Origin: Ectocarpus siliculosus
Taxonomy: Eukaryota; Sar; Phaeophyceae; Ectocarpales; Ectocarpaceae
Length of the DNA: 64,000 bases
Assembly (NCBI GenBank): GCA_000310025.1
Contig: FN649003.1
Coordinates: forward strand, 336,062-400,061
Direction: 5' to 3'
In this document: positions 46,801 through 56,880 of the stretch, piece by piece
How positions within the stretch are numbered: position 1 is the stretch's first letter
How the letters are laid out: each line of letters opens with the position of its first letter
Program-made: the position numbers and the translations under genes
Notes under the pieces: generated by a model
Told to the model about the DNA's origin: nothing
The model's input: the letters and a program-made list of their open reading frames with translations, nothing else
Database searches by the model: none

Positions 46801-48573
46801 CTCGGATGATGAATCTTGACCGGCGGGAGGGTAGTAGACGTAGTGGATCCCGCCGTCAGATGAACGGCTGTCTTCGTACCCGGAGGAGGAGTTGCTGTAG
46901 CTGTCCCCGCCGCCGGCGTAGTGGGCGTACCCGGCGTCGTGGTAGCCGTCGTCGTAGGAGTAGCCTTCGTCGTAGTCGCCGTAATCTTCGTAGTAGCCAC
47001 CATCATCGTGGGCGTAGTACACAACGTACGCCTGCTCTCTTCCGTGGCCAGAACGCGCGTGCCCCGGGCCTCTCCCTGCCCGATCTCTCTCGGCACGCCC
47101 GTCGCTGCTGTGGCGTCCCGCGGGCCCACGACCCCCCGGGTGACGCCCCAGACGACCACCAGGCCCACGTCCACGAAGAGGTCGCGGGGGGGGTGAGGCT
47201 TGGCTCCAGCCACCGCCACCATGACCGGTGTGGTGCTGCTGCTCTATCCTCACCCATCGCCCGCCACCGCGGCCGGGTCCCGGCGGCGGTCTACCCCCTC
47301 GCTGGCTACCGCCGCCACCGCGGCTGCCGCCGCCCGAGCGACGTTCCTCGGCGCCCTCTCTCGAACGCGCACGCCGCAGTTGCTGCTGGAGACGACACTG
47401 CTCGTTGGTGTGAAGCTCGGACTGGTGGTAGCGGCAAAATCCGCCGGGGTCGTCGTTGAACACGTCACTATTTTTCTTCTCTCCGTCACGATTTTGGCCG
47501 CCAGCTGCTGCCTGACCGCCGTCTTGACCCCAGGATGCCCCCCCACTGCCCCCGCCGCGCCGGCCCATGCCGGATGCGGCGAGAGCGATCTCCACCTCGC
47601 GCCTCTCCCCCTTGCTCCTCTCGCGCTCCATCTCCACGTGGGCGTCCCTCACCACAGTCTCAAGGGTACGCAACGTCAGGACATCATGGGCAAGCAGTAT
47701 TCCTTTTTGCACGGCATACAACGAAGAGGGAAGGCCACGAGCAATGTCTTTGTTGGCATCTGTTTCATCCTTAATCGTGCCTACAGATGCGAGACGCAGG
47801 CGAAGGGCCTCTGAGCGGGCAATGTAATCCTGTGGACTCTCGGACCCCTTCATCTCCAACTCCTTCCAGTCCTGCTCCAACCTCGACTTTTCTGACTGCT
47901 TTTTCTCCTGATAGAACTCGGTCACTATTTTCCAGCCCTTTTGGGGACTCTCACACGCCAGAATCAAGCTCTGAATCGGGGGATACATAACCTTGCTTAT
48001 GAGGATATTCCACAGTTTGAAAGACTTGTCTACCACTTCATTTCCAAAAAGTCTCCGAAGGTCTCCTACATTCACACCCCTCTTCCCGACCTTGACCTCG
48101 ACCTCCAGTTCCAACGCATCATGCACACCCTCCTCCTGAAAATATGAAATCATCTTACCACGAAAAATATCAAACATAATGTACAAGTCCTGCTCCTTCT
48201 TTACACTACCAAGCCAAGGTTCGATTTCTGAGCCTGGATTGACACGTAACGTGCCTGAGCGGGCAAAGCCCTGTTGTTGAGCGATGGCCTCAGCTGTCGC
48301 CTTGGCCGCTTGCGCCACGATGTGTGCGACGCTGCTGGGGTCGTTGAATGTGGCTGGTGTACCCTGGCTGGAGGGTGATGGTTGGTTGCCAGTAGGTGGG
48401 ACTGGGTTGCCGGTTGGAGTGGCTGGGTTGCCGGCTGGTGGTTGGGCAATGGTGACTTCACCCTCGTTGATCCTGTTGGCTTCGAGTTCGGCTTGCACTC
48501 GTTGCTGGACGATCTCCTCCACTTTTTGTTGTAGCTCTTCCCCGCTGAGGGCGGAGAGGTCGATGTCCTCCAT
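43879..48573 (-). CDS. Copia gag-protease-integrase polyprotein
   Basis: 1564 aa from the ATG at 48573 to the UAG. Gag occupies roughly residues 1-600, with a helical core (EEKKQSEKSRLEQDWKELE-like segment). At about 376-390 a zinc-knuckle-like CRYHQSELHTNEQC has His where Cys is usual (C-x2-H-x4-H-x4-C). RGG-rich and then Tyr/Asp/Gly-rich low-complexity sequence follows. The protease has WVADSGAINSF near 675. About 860-920 carries four 15-residue repeats related to SVVPSSESVTPAGSA. Integrase begins with the HHCC region (HRSLAHAC..CTDCMKAKG, about 990-1025). The catalytic D,D,E lie in VHLDLCGP, FRVDNGTEW and NGVVESAIWW (about 1050, 1114, 1151). A Pro-rich linker follows (about 1280-1390). All motifs are intact. 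Confidence 0.94.
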   Translation of the reverse strand: MEDIDLSALSGEELQQKVEEIVQQRVQAELEANRINEGEVTIAQPPAGNPATPTGNPVPPTGNQPSPSSQGTPATFNDPSSVAHIVAQAAKATAEAIAQQQGFARSGTLRVNPGSEIEPWLGSVKKEQDLYIMFDIFRGKMISYFQEEGVHDALELEVEVKVGKRGVNVGDLRRLFGNEVVDKSFKLWNILISKVMYPPIQSLILACESPQKGWKIVTEFYQEKKQSEKSRLEQDWKELEMKGSESPQDYIARSEALRLRLASVGTIKDETDANKDIARGLPSSLYAVQKGILLAHDVLTLRTLETVVRDAHVEMERERSKGERREVEIALAASGMGRRGGGSGGASWGQDGGQAAAGGQNRDGEKKNSDVFNDDPGGFCRYHQSELHTNEQCRLQQQLRRARSREGAEERRSGGGSRGGGGSQRGGRPPPGPGRGGGRWVRIEQQHHTGHGGGGWSQASPPPRPLRGRGPGGRLGRHPGGRGPAGRHSSDGRAERDRAGRGPGHARSGHGREQAYVVYYAHDDGGYYEDYGDYDEGYSYDDGYHDAGYAHYAGGGDSYSNSSSGYEDSRSSDGGIHYVYYPPAGQDSSSEQPRQPPPAGSSSTASSSSSAPSPGAPPSSGYLHLCTAQSVPLGKSHPEDFFGRIGVTIGVESAASASSLLSVESSEGPPGSERWVADSGAINSFTNSSLHMYDLQEIPANRKYVVVGDGRLLEVQAIGSINLSFFQEDENGEKTMMCVKLTDVSVVENLSFNLFSTHAVSRKQQILHDERGATLQNGLLFAREEKASAAYAMRLPYDPSATIVDSSALPAFVTAPDSAPAVGSTRSPSQKGGSAESLVSVLRFPPAGSASVVPSSESVTPAFSASVVPSTDSVTPTGPTSVVPASESVPPAGSAGVVPSSASEFVCVGTFPGMDLGDTSVLTDEQLMDGYDDTPYQEFFPAFIPETDAANVAAVLDSIDGGADFDLGAAALGPGASPFALGSTEKSVDINRFHRSLAHACEPLLRETAQQRGIVLTGKLEPCTDCMKAKGRRGSVPRGPGARASKPLGRVHLDLCGPLVPSLGGNLYLFVAVDSASRWNKVYGLRRKSDALAATKRLLADVGRYDLGRIECFRVDNGTEWTRGDFRQFCDDNGIGVEFTPPGTPKYNGVVESAIWWIMKAGMAARRSAGRVFNVDFASIPGLDERGDRLWMESAKWAADALNQSATKANPGRRSPHEMFTGEQGPFRVLPFFQPGFMREDRRTKLDDQATLCYYLHGGDNHPSGTVKVLKASTGRVVYTNNVSWVTSAPAGEGGSAGITAAPTPPPFTPPVVSINFGPAPTPSTAATPPAATPPPATTPPSAPTPSQPPSATSPPPSATPAPGQPSSASSPSPLATLDPDQPPPPDPAMPPLTAHAMRQLRPGTKAEGMIDPRLPSRTRSGTRHSTGLISMLDKNTLVSMLEARSAVDEERRELGGAEAGEPGGAGAGEQAGALAAVDPGAGGAGFPLAFATLLANREDIDATLRDQRPPEQRPDLPHCQASDLRVPKSYKEAMASEHRHLWSDSMQTEFYGLLEAGTFTPAK
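45878..46042 (-). repeat. 45-bp in-frame repeats inside the copia polyprotein
   Basis: Four units start near 45878, 45923, 45968 and 46013, each GGTACTACGCTAGCAGAG plus about 27 bp on the plus strand. They encode a Ser/Val/Pro-rich 15-residue repeat between protease and integrase. The 45-bp period keeps the frame. Confidence 0.8.
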
Positions 48574-48668
48574 GATGTTTGGTGTTGTGGGAGTCTACCG
48601 ATTGCGCGTGACTGCACAACCCCCGGATGGCTACGCCCGCGCGCAGATACCGTGATATCACACTAGTG

Positions 48669-48993
48669 TGAAAGGTAAACTACGCGGGGTGCAGCAAGCA
48701 CGTTCTGGACGTTACTTGGGGCACTGGGTAGTCGGCCGTGTTAGGCCGAGAGAGAGAGAGTGAGAGAGAGTTGGAGAGAGAGTGGGAGAAGGAAACTTGA
48801 TTGGAGAGAGACGGTGGTGGTGGTGGAGAGAGAGAGGAAGAAGTGAGCGCAGCACGCACGCAAGCTTCATCGCACCAACCACGCCAAAAGGGTCCCCGTG
48901 ACTGCACCGATGGTACCCTGCAACACACGAAATTCCCAACACGTATCCCCCTGGGATCCTCACGACCAGATACTGCTGCGAGTATATCTAACA
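48669..48993 (-). repeat. 5' LTR of the copia element
   Basis: 325 bp, identical to the other LTR except one base seen (48790). It should carry the element's promoter; no TATA-like motif is clear. Its outer end is followed by the AGAAG target duplication. Confidence 0.96.
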
Positions 48994-48998
48994 AGAAG

Positions 48999-49830
48999 CA
49001 ACGCTGGATCATCACAGTTATTGCTGCACAGAGTAAATCGAGCTTCAACAACCGGTCCAGAGCAAAGTCGTACATGTATCTTCTGCGTCCTACCACAGTT
49101 CGCTAAATACCACACCCCCTGGACCGATTTCGAAGCTCGATTACTCCACGAAGAAGAAGGTGCCGACAGCAAGTTATCCGTATTTTTTAGTCTCTCACGA
49201 CGATTGCAACACCGACATTCTCGGCACCGTCGCTGGTCTTTTTCCAGATTAGTTGAGCTTCGGTCAAGGGGGTGTGGCATCTAATGTCGTGTCACCTACG
49301 GTAAGTCTGTGTTATGGGATTTGAGTACAAGGATCTGAACGATAATTCTACGCAATATACTATGTGTAGATCTGGCGGAAACTGCAACTTTTGCTAAACA
49401 GGGGATATAATCATAGCATCCCCCCTCTCAGCAAGGAGCGTCCGCCCCCTATTGTTCAGTCTATCCGAACCAGGAGCCAGCAAGTGTGGTACTGTATTAG
49501 AATTTATCAAAGAGAGACACAAACAATCAACAAGTGAGTCATCATCTCGCTCGGTCTTCACGGATTGCTACGCGTGTGAACCTCACAACACTTGGCGTAG
49601 TCGGGGTCTTCAGGGAATACTACGCGTGTGAACCTCATAATATCTGAGTGTCTAGGCTTTCGCATACTGCACTTGGGGGGTTGTAAATCCCCCTTTTACA
49701 AGTGACAGGTAGCCTACTGTAAGTGCCTCAAGCCCAAGAGAGATCCTGGATCCACATGTAGGCATTGCCGTTGACCTGCGGGATGGTCTGCACCATCCAC
49801 ATTGATTGGGCAGTATGGCAGTATAGTCTA
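48999..49830. other. Non-coding, repeat-bearing stretch
   Basis: It contains a family A repeat (49105-49290) and two copies of TACGCGTGTGAACCTCA about 55 bp apart (49568 and 49621). No gene is supported. Confidence 0.5.
49105..49290 (+). repeat. Dispersed repeat family A, copy 3
   Basis: TACCACACCCCCTGGACCG-ATTTCGAAGCTCGATTACTCC-ACGAAGAAGAAGGTGCCG, then CTCGGCACCGTCGCTGG. This is the longest match to both other copies. Confidence 0.6.
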
Positions 49831-50130
49831 TGGTATTTGGAGGTAGACATGTGATCGTGGTTGAAAAAGATTATTTGGCGTTGTCAGATGCTATGACATG
49901 AGGTCATGCTAGATTAGGGTTTTTGCGGAGGCACGTACCATTCTATTGAGTGTGCGCACAACCCGGTGATCGTGCGTGCTTGGGATCTTATGAGTTGGCA
50001 TGGGAAAGCGCTATTCAAGAGAAAGAAAACAACGGAACGCAACAACAACCTGTACCTGTGGTCGGACGAGAGGGTTCCACACAGCATGAAAGGTGATTGA
50101 TTCTGAAGGAAGTGGTCAAATCTCATTCCA
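49831..50130. repeat. LTR-like direct repeat, left copy
   Basis: 300 bp, TG...CA; it pairs with 52268-52569. Shared blocks include GTAGACATGTGATCGTGGTT, TGCTAGATTA and CACCTGTGGTCGGAC-like sequence. Confidence 0.8.
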
Positions 50131-50772
50131 TTGACGTTGTTGTTGGTTCGATCGTGTTGCTTGATTCTTGCGTTCGATCGAATAATTGTTTTCGCTTTTT
50201 GCAGTCTGACACGTATGGCAAGGTCACGGCCTTTTGGCCCTGCGTAGGCATGTCGGCACATAATGAGCCGCGAGGTAACAGAGGCTCGGCTGCCCCGAAC
50301 GAGATCCTGTTGTCGCCGCCCACCGCTCGGAACGATGATTCGCATGTTTCGCGTAGCTCGCTCCGTGTGGTAGATGGTTCGCCGCGTACCTTTAGACTGA
50401 TGTTACACGACCCCACCCCGAAGGCCTTGGTCGCACGTTGCGCGCCGGGTCTGTGCCCTCTCGTGATTCAGCTCACCTCTGGTCATCACATGTGGTGCAC
50501 CGCTTTGAGACATGTGCTGAAGAACGCCGATGAGATCGGTGGTTCGAATCGCACACTCACAATGTCCCGTATCCACATCCGTACAAAGCAATGTACCGGA
50601 ATTGGATGGTGAAGCCTCTGAGTTTGATTGAACCCGTTCTTCTTCGCAGACCAATGCCACCAAAGCCACGGCGGCCTTGGTAACAGTCGCCTTATGGTCG
50701 CCACGGAAAAATAGTTGGTTGACGAGCGCAAAATGCGCAACCGGCACGTCTTGGAACGACTCGTCCCCCCGT

Positions 50773-51573
50773 TCATAGCCGAAGTTTACCGGTCTTTGCG
50801 CCAATCTGGCTGGAGAACGGTGTCGGCTGTGGTGGCGCGTAGCGATTCCCAGTGATCGAGATCAGTGGGTTGAGCGATAGCCCTTGCTGCTGGTATGGCA
50901 TACCGCACCCTGAAGGACCAACGTGCTGAGGCTCGGAACCGAACCCATTCAAACCGGTGAGCACCGTACGCTGCAAACCAAGTCCTGAAGGACCGGCGAG
51001 CGCGGTATCCGCACCAAATCCCTGCAAATTGGTAGGAGAGTGTCGCGTCGAACCAAATCCCGTACAAGGACCGGTGATCGAGTGGCTCAGCAAACCATAC
51101 CCAGAAGGGTTGGCGTGAGCCTGCTGCGAACCAGCCTCGGTAGAGCCGGCGAACATTGAGGCCGTGGTCTGCATGGTGTTGTCCTGTCCGTGGTACTTGT
51201 GACCGAGGCTGGCCTCAGCCGCTGCTGCTGCTTGAGCTGTCGCAGCGCGCTCGACACGTTTCTCTTGCAACTCCCGGTCCAGCTGCTGTAAACGGCAGAT
51301 TTTCTCCTCGAGAATGACGTGCTCCTTTTCTGTGGCGGTGAGCTCCGCCGCTGTGACCCACTCCTCTTCCTTGACCTCTTCTTCGGCGATTTTTCGCGGC
51401 ATTTCCTCCACGCGCCTCTGCTCTTCCGACATGTTTTGGAAAAGGACATGCTTATTGTTAACATAGCTGGCGTGCGCGGCTGCTGGCATCCCCGCCCCGA
51501 TTTGGGGTGTCATCCCCCTATGTGCATCGCTAACGTCCCGCCTATGACCGCTAGTGCTCCTATTGCATGCCAT
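50773..51573 (-). CDS. Coiled-coil protein with Gly-motif repeats, unknown
   Basis: 266 codons in one open frame. Residues ~48-125 are highly charged with heptad character (EEQRRVEEMPRKIAEEEVKE, ILEEKICRLQQLDRELQEKR) and suit a coiled coil. Residues ~155-235 contain about six degenerate ~15-residue repeats around SGYG, TGFG, QGFG, SGLG, NGFG and SGCG. The last ~30 residues are Pro/Gln-rich. I recognise no family. It sits between LTR-like repeats, so it may be the cargo or gag-like protein of a non-autonomous element. An exon of a longer host gene is possible, but I see no partner exons. Confidence 0.42.
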   Translation of the reverse strand: MACNRSTSGHRRDVSDAHRGMTPQIGAGMPAAAHASYVNNKHVLFQNMSEEQRRVEEMPRKIAEEEVKEEEWVTAAELTATEKEHVILEEKICRLQQLDRELQEKRVERAATAQAAAAAEASLGHKYHGQDNTMQTTASMFAGSTEAGSQQAHANPSGYGLLSHSITGPCTGFGSTRHSPTNLQGFGADTALAGPSGLGLQRTVLTGLNGFGSEPQHVGPSGCGMPYQQQGLSLNPLISITGNRYAPPQPTPFSSQIGAKTGKLRL

Positions 51574-52267
51574 GGCCGACGTGTTCCGTAATGCCTCATT
51601 CTATCACATTTTGTTTCATGCAATTTGCCTTGACGCAAGTTAGGAATGTCTTCGAACGCCCCAATCGCAAGAACGTTTTCTCGTGACATGCGAATGTTCC
51701 TTTGTTATGGCGTTTGTGTCCTGCCCGTTTGTTTGGCCGTTGTTAGTTGTTTTCCCCCGGAAATCCCCTCTGTCCACGTTTTTTTTTCTCGATTTTGGTC
51801 AACCCTTAACAGTTTTCCATGTCATTCGCATGTCCATTATTGGCCAGGTTTTCACTTCGTGTTATTTTACTCTTTCAGCACCCGATCGCATCGTAGTCCC
51901 CTTTCCCGTGAGGTTTTGGTGTACTTGATTGCGTAGTCGGCCTGTTCATCCGTGCGAAATCGTTCGTGCTTTTCCCTTCACGATTTGGATACTTAGTGTT
52001 GTGGTATTTTTCGGTTTGGCTGTTCTAGGTATTTTTCGCACCCCGCGTGCCTTTGTCCGGATTATATCCGCCGACGTTGGCGCCCTGACCCCTTTGTTTT
52101 CCTTTTTCTTTGTTCCACTTCTTTTGTTTGGTTAGCAGAGAGGTGCGGATGAGGGTTTTGAGTTGTCGCATCTGCGATCCATCCCGCAATCCTCTTGGTT
52201 GACTAGAGTCCATCCGAGGTATGCTTCAGTATCTGCACCTACGACCGCTCAGCGTGGACTGGTGTTA

Positions 52268-52569
52268 TGGTATTTGGAGGTAGACATGTGATCGTGGTTG
52301 ACCATGGTTATTTGGCGTCGTCCGACGCTATGACATGGCATCATGCTAGATTATAGGGCTTTATGCCGAGGCATTTAACCTTCTGTTTAGTGTGCGTATG
52401 ATCCGGTGATCGTGTGTACTTGGGATCTTGTGAGTTGGCTTGGGAAAGCGTTAATCAAGAGAAAGAGAACCACCAAAAGCAACAACAACGTGCACCTGTG
52501 GTCGGACAAGAGAGTTCCACACAGCATCAAGGTGATTGATTCTGAAGGAAGCGGTCAAGTCTCATTACA
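52268..52569. repeat. LTR-like direct repeat, right copy
   Basis: 302 bp, TG...CA; partner of 49831-50130 with visible substitutions and small indels, so it is much older than the copia LTR pair. Confidence 0.8.
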
Positions 52570-52934
52570 GCAACATCGTCCAGTCCGCCTTCGCCGGCGT
52601 AATCGATCGTCCTAGTATCGTGATGGGCCCCGCTATCGACTTTGATATCCAACGTCCATCCTTGTAGAGCTCGCAACCGTCATCAGCGGGGCAAATGAAG
52701 CCTCTGATGCAAGGAAAATGTGAAAACAACGGCGGGGGAGACGGATAGAGGGGGGAGGGTGTGCAGAGAGTAACAAAGAACAGGGTCACTGAACGCTTGA
52801 TGGACATCATGCACCCAGTGAGCCTACCCACGTGGTAAACGACGAGTTTACCAGGCTCCGCGGGTCCGGGACTCAGGAACATTCCGCTACTTCTTACATC
52901 GTCGTGTCTCGCTGCGCTACCGAACTCTCTCGGG

Positions 52935-55851
52935 ACCAACAAACAGACCTAGCTGTCCCCGAGCTTGCCGTTGCTCATGTGGATATCATCCGTCCTCCCA
53001 TATGCCCTGCCCCTAGTCTCCTCCCTGCTTCCTCCATCCTTCATTCCGTCGTTGCGATATATCCCTCCAGGCGACTGCTCTATCCATCCAGCTGCCCGTT
53101 CTATCGACGCCTTCGTCGTCCATACCGTCGTTGCTTGTGCCGCCCATTTAGCTATCCTTTCCATCGGGCGGGTTCCATCCAAGCCGCTGGCCATTCTATC
53201 CACGCCTCCGTCATCTATACCATGATTGTATGCCACTCATCTTCCCGTTGCTTTTTTCCGACAGTCTTTCATTCGCTGCATTACACTCATCCAGCCATCG
53301 TTTCAGCCGATGCGTTCCAACCACACCACCGCCCGCTATATCCACACCCCCGTCGTTCATACCGCCGTCATTCCAATCTTTAGCCATCATTTTCCATCAC
53401 ATTCCATTCATCCAGGTGACCGCTCTATCCGTAATGTCGCTGTCGACCGCTGGCCACCGGCCGATTCATTCCATCCTCTGCCATGGAATCCATCAATTCA
53501 GCTGAACGCTTCTTACCATGACTTCCGCCATCCACTCCGTCGTTTCATTCCTTTCATCGAGGCAGCCACGCATCCAGCCACCCGTTTCATCGCCAGTCAG
53601 CCAGCGCCAGGCTTCCGCCAGCCAGCTGAACGCTCCTTCCATTTTTCCGACCTCCGTCCCGTCGTTTAATTTCACTCTTCCAGTCGTCCCTCAGTCGATG
53701 TTTCCATCTATCATTCCAGCTGATCGCTGTATGGGTTCTTCCGTTTTCCATGCCGACCTTGCAATTCACTCGTCCAGCCATCCACTCCATTGCCATCCAT
53801 AAATCGAGGTTACGGTTCAAGCCACGACCCCCATCATCCTGCCATCCTTGTTATGGTTGATGTCCATTCATCCAGCTCACCGCTCTTGTATCGATACCTC
53901 CGTCGTGCATTCCATCTTTCCCTCCGAGCCTTCAGGCTATCCTTCCATCGAATGCCATTCTTCCAGTCAACTGTTCTGTCCATGCCTGCACTCTCCATTC
54001 CGTCGCTGCCTTCCAGCCAACCAACCATATCCTCCCATCGCGTTCCATCGATCCAGCTGATCGCTCAATCCACACATTGATCCAGCCATGCGTACATCCA
54101 CTCATCCATATATCCCCCTACCGTCGCATGCCTTCCTGCCAACTGACCTCTTAATCCATGCATCCTTCATCCCTTCCGTCGCTGCATTCCCCTCATCTAG
54201 ACAGCGTCTCCGTTACATCCCATCCATCCAAAAACGACAACAGTACCCGTATGCCCCCGTGCCATCTATTTCGGCGTTGTATTCATCCAGGCAACCGTCG
54301 TTTCCATTGCATGTCATCCGTCCAGCTGACCGCTGTGACCGTGCCTCCGTCAATCATCCATCCTTGCATTTCATTCATCCAGCTATCCTTCCCATCGCAC
54401 TATATCCATCCAGTAAACCGCTCTATTCATCCCTCCGCCATCCCTTCCGCCCCTGCTATACACTCATCCACCCCATTTCGATTCCGTTCGATCGATCCAC
54501 CTGGCCTCTCCATTCTTGCCTTCGTGCCATCCAATGTGTTCATTTGGAGGCGGACAAAATATATTCTCGTATTAGAGAGAAGCGGCGTAGAGGGAAAGAG
54601 AGAGAGCGCGACGAGCCCTGTCAGGGGCCCCGCCTCCCAACTACCCTACCAACTCAAACCCACGTAGCCTCAGAACCTTCGGAGATCCGTACGGAGTGTT
54701 GAAACCGTAAACCCCGTCCTTGCATTCACAGCCTTGCAGGCATCTGTTCCAATGCATTCCATCCACCCGGTCAACAGTGCTCTATCCATTCCTCCGTGCC
54801 ACCCACTCCGTCCCCGCCGTCCGTCCCTCCAGCCATCCTGTTCATCGCATTCCACACATCTAGCTGATCGCTCTATCCGTACATACGGCATCCATTCGGT
54901 CCTTGCGTTACACTCATTCAGTGATTCCTTCCCATCGTAATCTGTCCTTCTACCTAACCGCTCATCCCATGCTTCCGTGGCATCCATTCCATCATTGCAT
55001 TTCGCTCGTCCAGCCATCATTCTCATTTAATTCCATCCATCCAGCTTGCCACTCTCATATATCAACCTTATTTCATTCCATCCATCCAGCTGGTCACTCT
55101 CATCCATGTCGCCGTCCGTTCCGGCGTTGCATTTCACTCATCCAGCAGTCATTTTCATTTCATTCGTGCAATCCAGCTGGCCACACATATCCAGGCCGCC
55201 GTGCCATGTACTCCATCGTGTTGCATTCCAGCCATCCTGCTGCTCTCCCCGTCCATTCCGCCGTTGTTCATCCCGCCGTCATTAATTCTAGCGCCATTCA
55301 TCCTTTGTTGCATTCTGTTCACCCAGTCGTCCTTTCGTCGCATACCATTCACCCAGCTGACCACCACGTCCTTTCGCCCGAAATCTAGTCCAACCACATT
55401 CTACAAATCCAGCAACCGGTGCAGTTGAAATCCATCCTTCCATCTAACTAAATGTTTTCATCGCTCCAGCCATCATGTTCACAACATTCCACACATCCAG
55501 CTGACCACCTTACCCATCCGGCATCCCTTCCGTCCTTGAGTTTCACTCATGCAGTGCTTCCTTCCCATCGCAATCCATCCTTCTAGCTGACCGCGGGCCC
55601 TGTTTCCGTGGCATCCTGTGATTGCGTTTCATCCATCCAGCTGGCCACCCTTATCCAGGCCGCCGTGCCATTTATTCCATCGTTGCATTCTAGTCATCCT
55701 GTTGCTCGACCTCTCACAGGTATTTTGAAGTACTCCAGTATGCTACTGCTGTACAAGCGGTATGTTGAGGTACACATTTTATTTTTGGACTCTTCGTTCG
55801 TACTCTTCAGCACCTTCCTGTGACAATGGAGAACAGCAGCGGCAACATAGA

Positions 55852-55893
<42 letters not shown>

Positions 55894-56680
55894 TCGGCTG
55901 ACTGGAAAAATCTCGACGCAGCACACAATGTTTTATCGTGCGTGTGAACCTACAACGCTGCCGTCACTCATTTCAGCGTCATTCATTAAGTGATTTATTC
56001 ACTGCATTTCATTCACCCAGCCATCCTTTCATCGAATGCTATCCATCCAGCAAACCACAATGTCCATGCCTCCATCATCTATTCCAATCGTTACATTTCA
56101 CCATTTCGGTTGAATTGCATCCATCCACCAAAATACTCTATCCATGCCTCCAGACATCCATTCCGTCTTTTATTCCACTTACGGTACCACCTCGCCACAA
56201 CTCCGGTGCATATGTTCCATCCACCCGATTGTGCTCTCTATCCATGCCCCCGTCATCTTCACTATCCTTTCACATACGTTCATATTTCCCGACGCATTTC
56301 ACCCTTCCAGATGACCGCCCTCTCAATTCCTCCGCACCATCCATGCGCTACATTCCTTTCCTCCAGCGATCCTTTCACTTTCCATACATCCTACTGACTG
56401 CTCTATCCACTTTCGTCCGTCATCCATTCCATCGTTGCATTCCACTCAGGCAGCTATCCTTTCCGCCGCATGCGCTGCATATATTAATCGGACTGACCGC
56501 TCCATCAATACCATCCATCCCGTCGTTGAACAATACCCGTCCGGCCCTTTCTTCCTGCCCGTCGCAATTACCTATCGAGCGAACCCCTCTGCCACGGCCT
56601 CCGTCATTCATTTTATAGTTGCATCCCATCCATGCAGCCATCATTTCGGTTGCATTCTGTCCCGCTCCAGCACCGAAATC
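52935..56680. repeat. Degenerate ~89-bp tandem satellite
   Basis: The region is built from diverged units around CATCCAGCTGACCGCTCTAT, CCATGCCTCCGTCATCCATT, CCGTCGTTGCATTCCACTCA and TCCAGCCATCCTTTCCATCG. One clean step (54331 to 54419) is 88 bp, so about 40 units could fit. The plus strand is C/T-rich. Non-repeat interruptions lie at about 54540-54720 and 55700-55960. The 100-230-codon Ser/His/Pro/Ile-rich open frames here are by-products of the repeat. Confidence 0.85.
55854..55892 (+). repeat. (AGC)13 microsatellite
   Basis: An uninterrupted AGC run in the second break of the 89-bp satellite. Confidence 0.95.
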
Positions 56681-56880
56681 AAAACTTCAAAGATTTGGAA
56701 TTGTACCACACCCGCCGTCAACCTACCTAAGTACGATGTTTCCGCATCTTTGCAAGGCAAGGGAACACGTCCAAGGTGGTGCCTCTCTCGCTAGTCACAG
56801 CACCGGGACCAGCAGCAGCAGTCAGTGGCTAAATCTCTGCCCGCACATACCCGTTTTCGCAACCAACAAATACACACGTC

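Larger units (their letters stand above)
41878..48993 (-). mobile_element. Ty1/copia LTR retrotransposon, structurally complete
   Basis: The 7116-bp element has two 325-bp LTRs with TG...CA ends and a 5-bp target duplication, AGAAG, at 41873-41877 and 48994-48998. The polyprotein order on the minus strand is gag, protease, integrase, reverse transcriptase, RNase H; integrase before RT defines copia. A polypurine tract (AGGGGGGA on the minus strand) abuts the 3' LTR. I see one substitution between the LTRs (41999 c, 48790 g), implying recent insertion. Downstream of the 5' LTR, at about 48650-48668, I could not match a standard tRNA primer site. One in-frame UAG interrupts the polyprotein. Confidence 0.96.
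49831..52569. mobile_element. Candidate non-autonomous LTR element (or two related repeats) with a host-like ORF
   Basis: Direct repeats at 49831-50130 and 52268-52569 align end to end with scattered differences. Each starts TGGTATTTGGAGG and ends TCTCATTNCA, so TG...CA like LTRs. The ~2.1 kb between them holds no reverse transcriptase or integrase, but a 266-codon coiled-coil ORF on the minus strand. I find no matching 5-bp target duplication, polypurine tract or primer site, so two independent insertions or a segmental duplication remain possible. Confidence 0.5.

Noticed and set aside
53000-56620. Several 100-230-codon plus-strand ORFs rich in Ser, His, Pro and Ile
   Set aside because: They are translations of the ~89-bp satellite, change frame with unit phase, and have no domains.
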